Shown here in pieces: positions 5,490 to 6,254 of a stretch of 6,254 nt of DNA. Each line of letters starts with the position of its first letter. Position 1 is the stretch's first letter. The translations under genes were made by a program, and so were the position numbers. The notes under the pieces are model-generated. The model was given only the letters and a program-made list of their open reading frames with translations, was not told the DNA's origin and did not search any database. This DNA comes from Candidatus Nesterenkonia stercoripullorum (GTDB lineage Bacteria > Actinomycetota > Actinomycetes > Actinomycetales > Micrococcaceae), in contig DXGD01000420.1 of assembly GCA_019114115.1 (NCBI GenBank), positions 1 to 6,254 on the forward strand, written 5' to 3'.

Positions 5490-6254
5490 ACGCGGCCGAC
5501 GTCCTGACTCTCCATGCCGTCGGACTCGTCCACGCCTTCTTCTACCTGCCTGTCCTGCTCTCGCTCCTCGGTGTACTGGCGCTGGCGTTCGCGCTGGCCG
5601 TGCGTGATCTGGCGCAGGTCCATCGAATCGTCGAAACTGGACCCCAGCGCACCCGCCACCACGCCCATAGCTGCAGAGAGCCAGGCGATGTCGAGATAGT
5701 TCGAGAATTGCGCCTGCGTCCCCAAGATCTCACTCATGAAATCGGGCGCGATGACGATCAGCCCGCCGGTCAGGATCAACAGGACCAGCACCCCGTAGAG
5801 CGCAAGAACGCACATGAACAGAGTGATCACCGTGGAGAGGTTGTACAGCGTCACCACGGTGGAGAGCCGCTCCACCTTCGGCTTGTCCCAGAGCTTATTG
5901 CTCAGAATGAGCCAGGTGACCATCGCCGCCGTCGCCAGGAACCCGATGATCAGGAGCCGTGGAGTGGGAAGGTAGTTCGCCATCTCCCAGATGGAATTGT
6001 AGAAGATGCCGAATGCCCCGGTCGCTGAGGCTGCAGCCAGCGCGCTCGAGAGCTTGGGAGCTGTGCGAAAGGGGTCATTCGCCATGACCATCCCAAAGAT
6101 GGTGCGCAGGCCACCGGTGATGGCGTGAGAGTGCAGCACGTACCCGCCGTCGGGATCCCGCTGGGACCAGTGGCTCCACGCCAGTTCGTAGTCCGTGGAA
6201 TCTTTGATGTCCCTGGTCGGGGAGAGCCGGATGGCGCACGTGGTGAAAAGCTTG
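5477..6254 (-). CDS. Uncharacterised membrane protein, 3' part of gene (5' end outside window)
   Basis: The minus-strand frame ending at TGA 5479-5477 has no stop up to base 6254, so at least 258 residues are visible and the start is outside. A GTG at 6139 is the first start-like codon for a shorter version, but 38 further codons (KLFTTCAIRLSPTRDIKDST onward) stay open upstream of it and look protein-like, so it is probably internal. In visible numbering, hydrophobic segments lie at about 69-89 (a weakly hydrophobic, Ala-rich one), 99-117, 139-168 (long enough for one or two spans) and 186-205. A soluble or peripheral part precedes them, and a hydrophilic tail of about 50 residues follows, rich in Q, R, E and D (HGQRERQRQ...). 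The stretch around GLRTIFGMVMAN and the SSALAAASATGAFGIFYNSIW segment remind me of an uncharacterised actinobacterial membrane family, but this is from memory and unverified. No catalytic motif is recognised. It converges on pyc. Confidence 0.7.
   Translation of the reverse strand, partial: KLFTTCAIRLSPTRDIKDSTDYELAWSHWSQRDPDGGYVLHSHAITGGLRTIFGMVMANDPFRTAPKLSSALAAASATGAFGIFYNSIWEMANYLPTPRLLIIGFLATAAMVTWLILSNKLWDKPKVERLSTVVTLYNLSTVITLFMCVLALYGVLVLLILTGGLIVIAPDFMSEILGTQAQFSNYLDIAWLSAAMGVVAGALGSSFDDSMDLRQITHGQRERQRQYTEEREQDRQVEEGVDESDGMESQDVGRVEAH

Noticed and set aside
5297..6028. A 243-codon open frame on the plus strand opposite the membrane protein gene
   Set aside because: Its translation is low-complexity H/R/Q/E-rich, crosses the repeat cluster, and lies antisense to a frame with clear hydrophobic segments.
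1..6254. Search for a mobile element, CRISPR array, tRNA/rRNA, phage or defence-type system
   Set aside because: No transposase or integrase motifs, spaced direct repeats, RNA gene signatures or toxin/nuclease domains were seen on either strand.

Overview
The window reads as chromosomal DNA from a high-G+C Gram-positive bacterium (Actinomycetota). The evidence is the G/C-rich third codon positions in all genes and a pyruvate carboxylase whose motifs follow the corynebacterial/micrococcal pattern. I cannot place it to genus from sequence alone; a Micrococcales-type organism is an inference.

Layout. (1) Positions 59-1522, minus strand: a complete POT/PTR2 (SLC15-type) proton-coupled di/tripeptide transporter. 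(2) Positions 1523-1762: a 240-bp divergent intergenic region. It holds a CRP/GlxR-like half-conserved palindrome, a possible 21-codon leader ORF whose stop overlaps the next start, a 7-bp stem and a perfect 10-bp palindrome just before the next start. (3) Positions 1763-5215, plus strand: a complete single-chain biotin-dependent pyruvate carboxylase with all catalytic residues I could check. (4) Positions 5216-5476: a 261-bp convergent intergenic region packed with inverted and direct repeats, probably separating two converging transcripts. (5) Positions 5477-6254, minus strand: the 3' part of a gene for an uncharacterised membrane protein with a charged tail. Its frame stays open through the right edge of the window, so the 5' end is outside.

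How the parts fit. Pyruvate carboxylase makes oxaloacetate from pyruvate and bicarbonate, refilling the TCA cycle. The divergent peptide importer brings in peptides as carbon and nitrogen source. A shared control region is possible but not shown. The third gene has no visible functional link to the others.

I found no mobile element, CRISPR array, RNA gene or defence-like system. The genes are housekeeping or transport genes, and the less ordinary signals are in the two intergenic regions: the putative coupled leader ORF before pyc, and a 15-bp tandem repeat lying exactly over the stop codon of the membrane protein gene.
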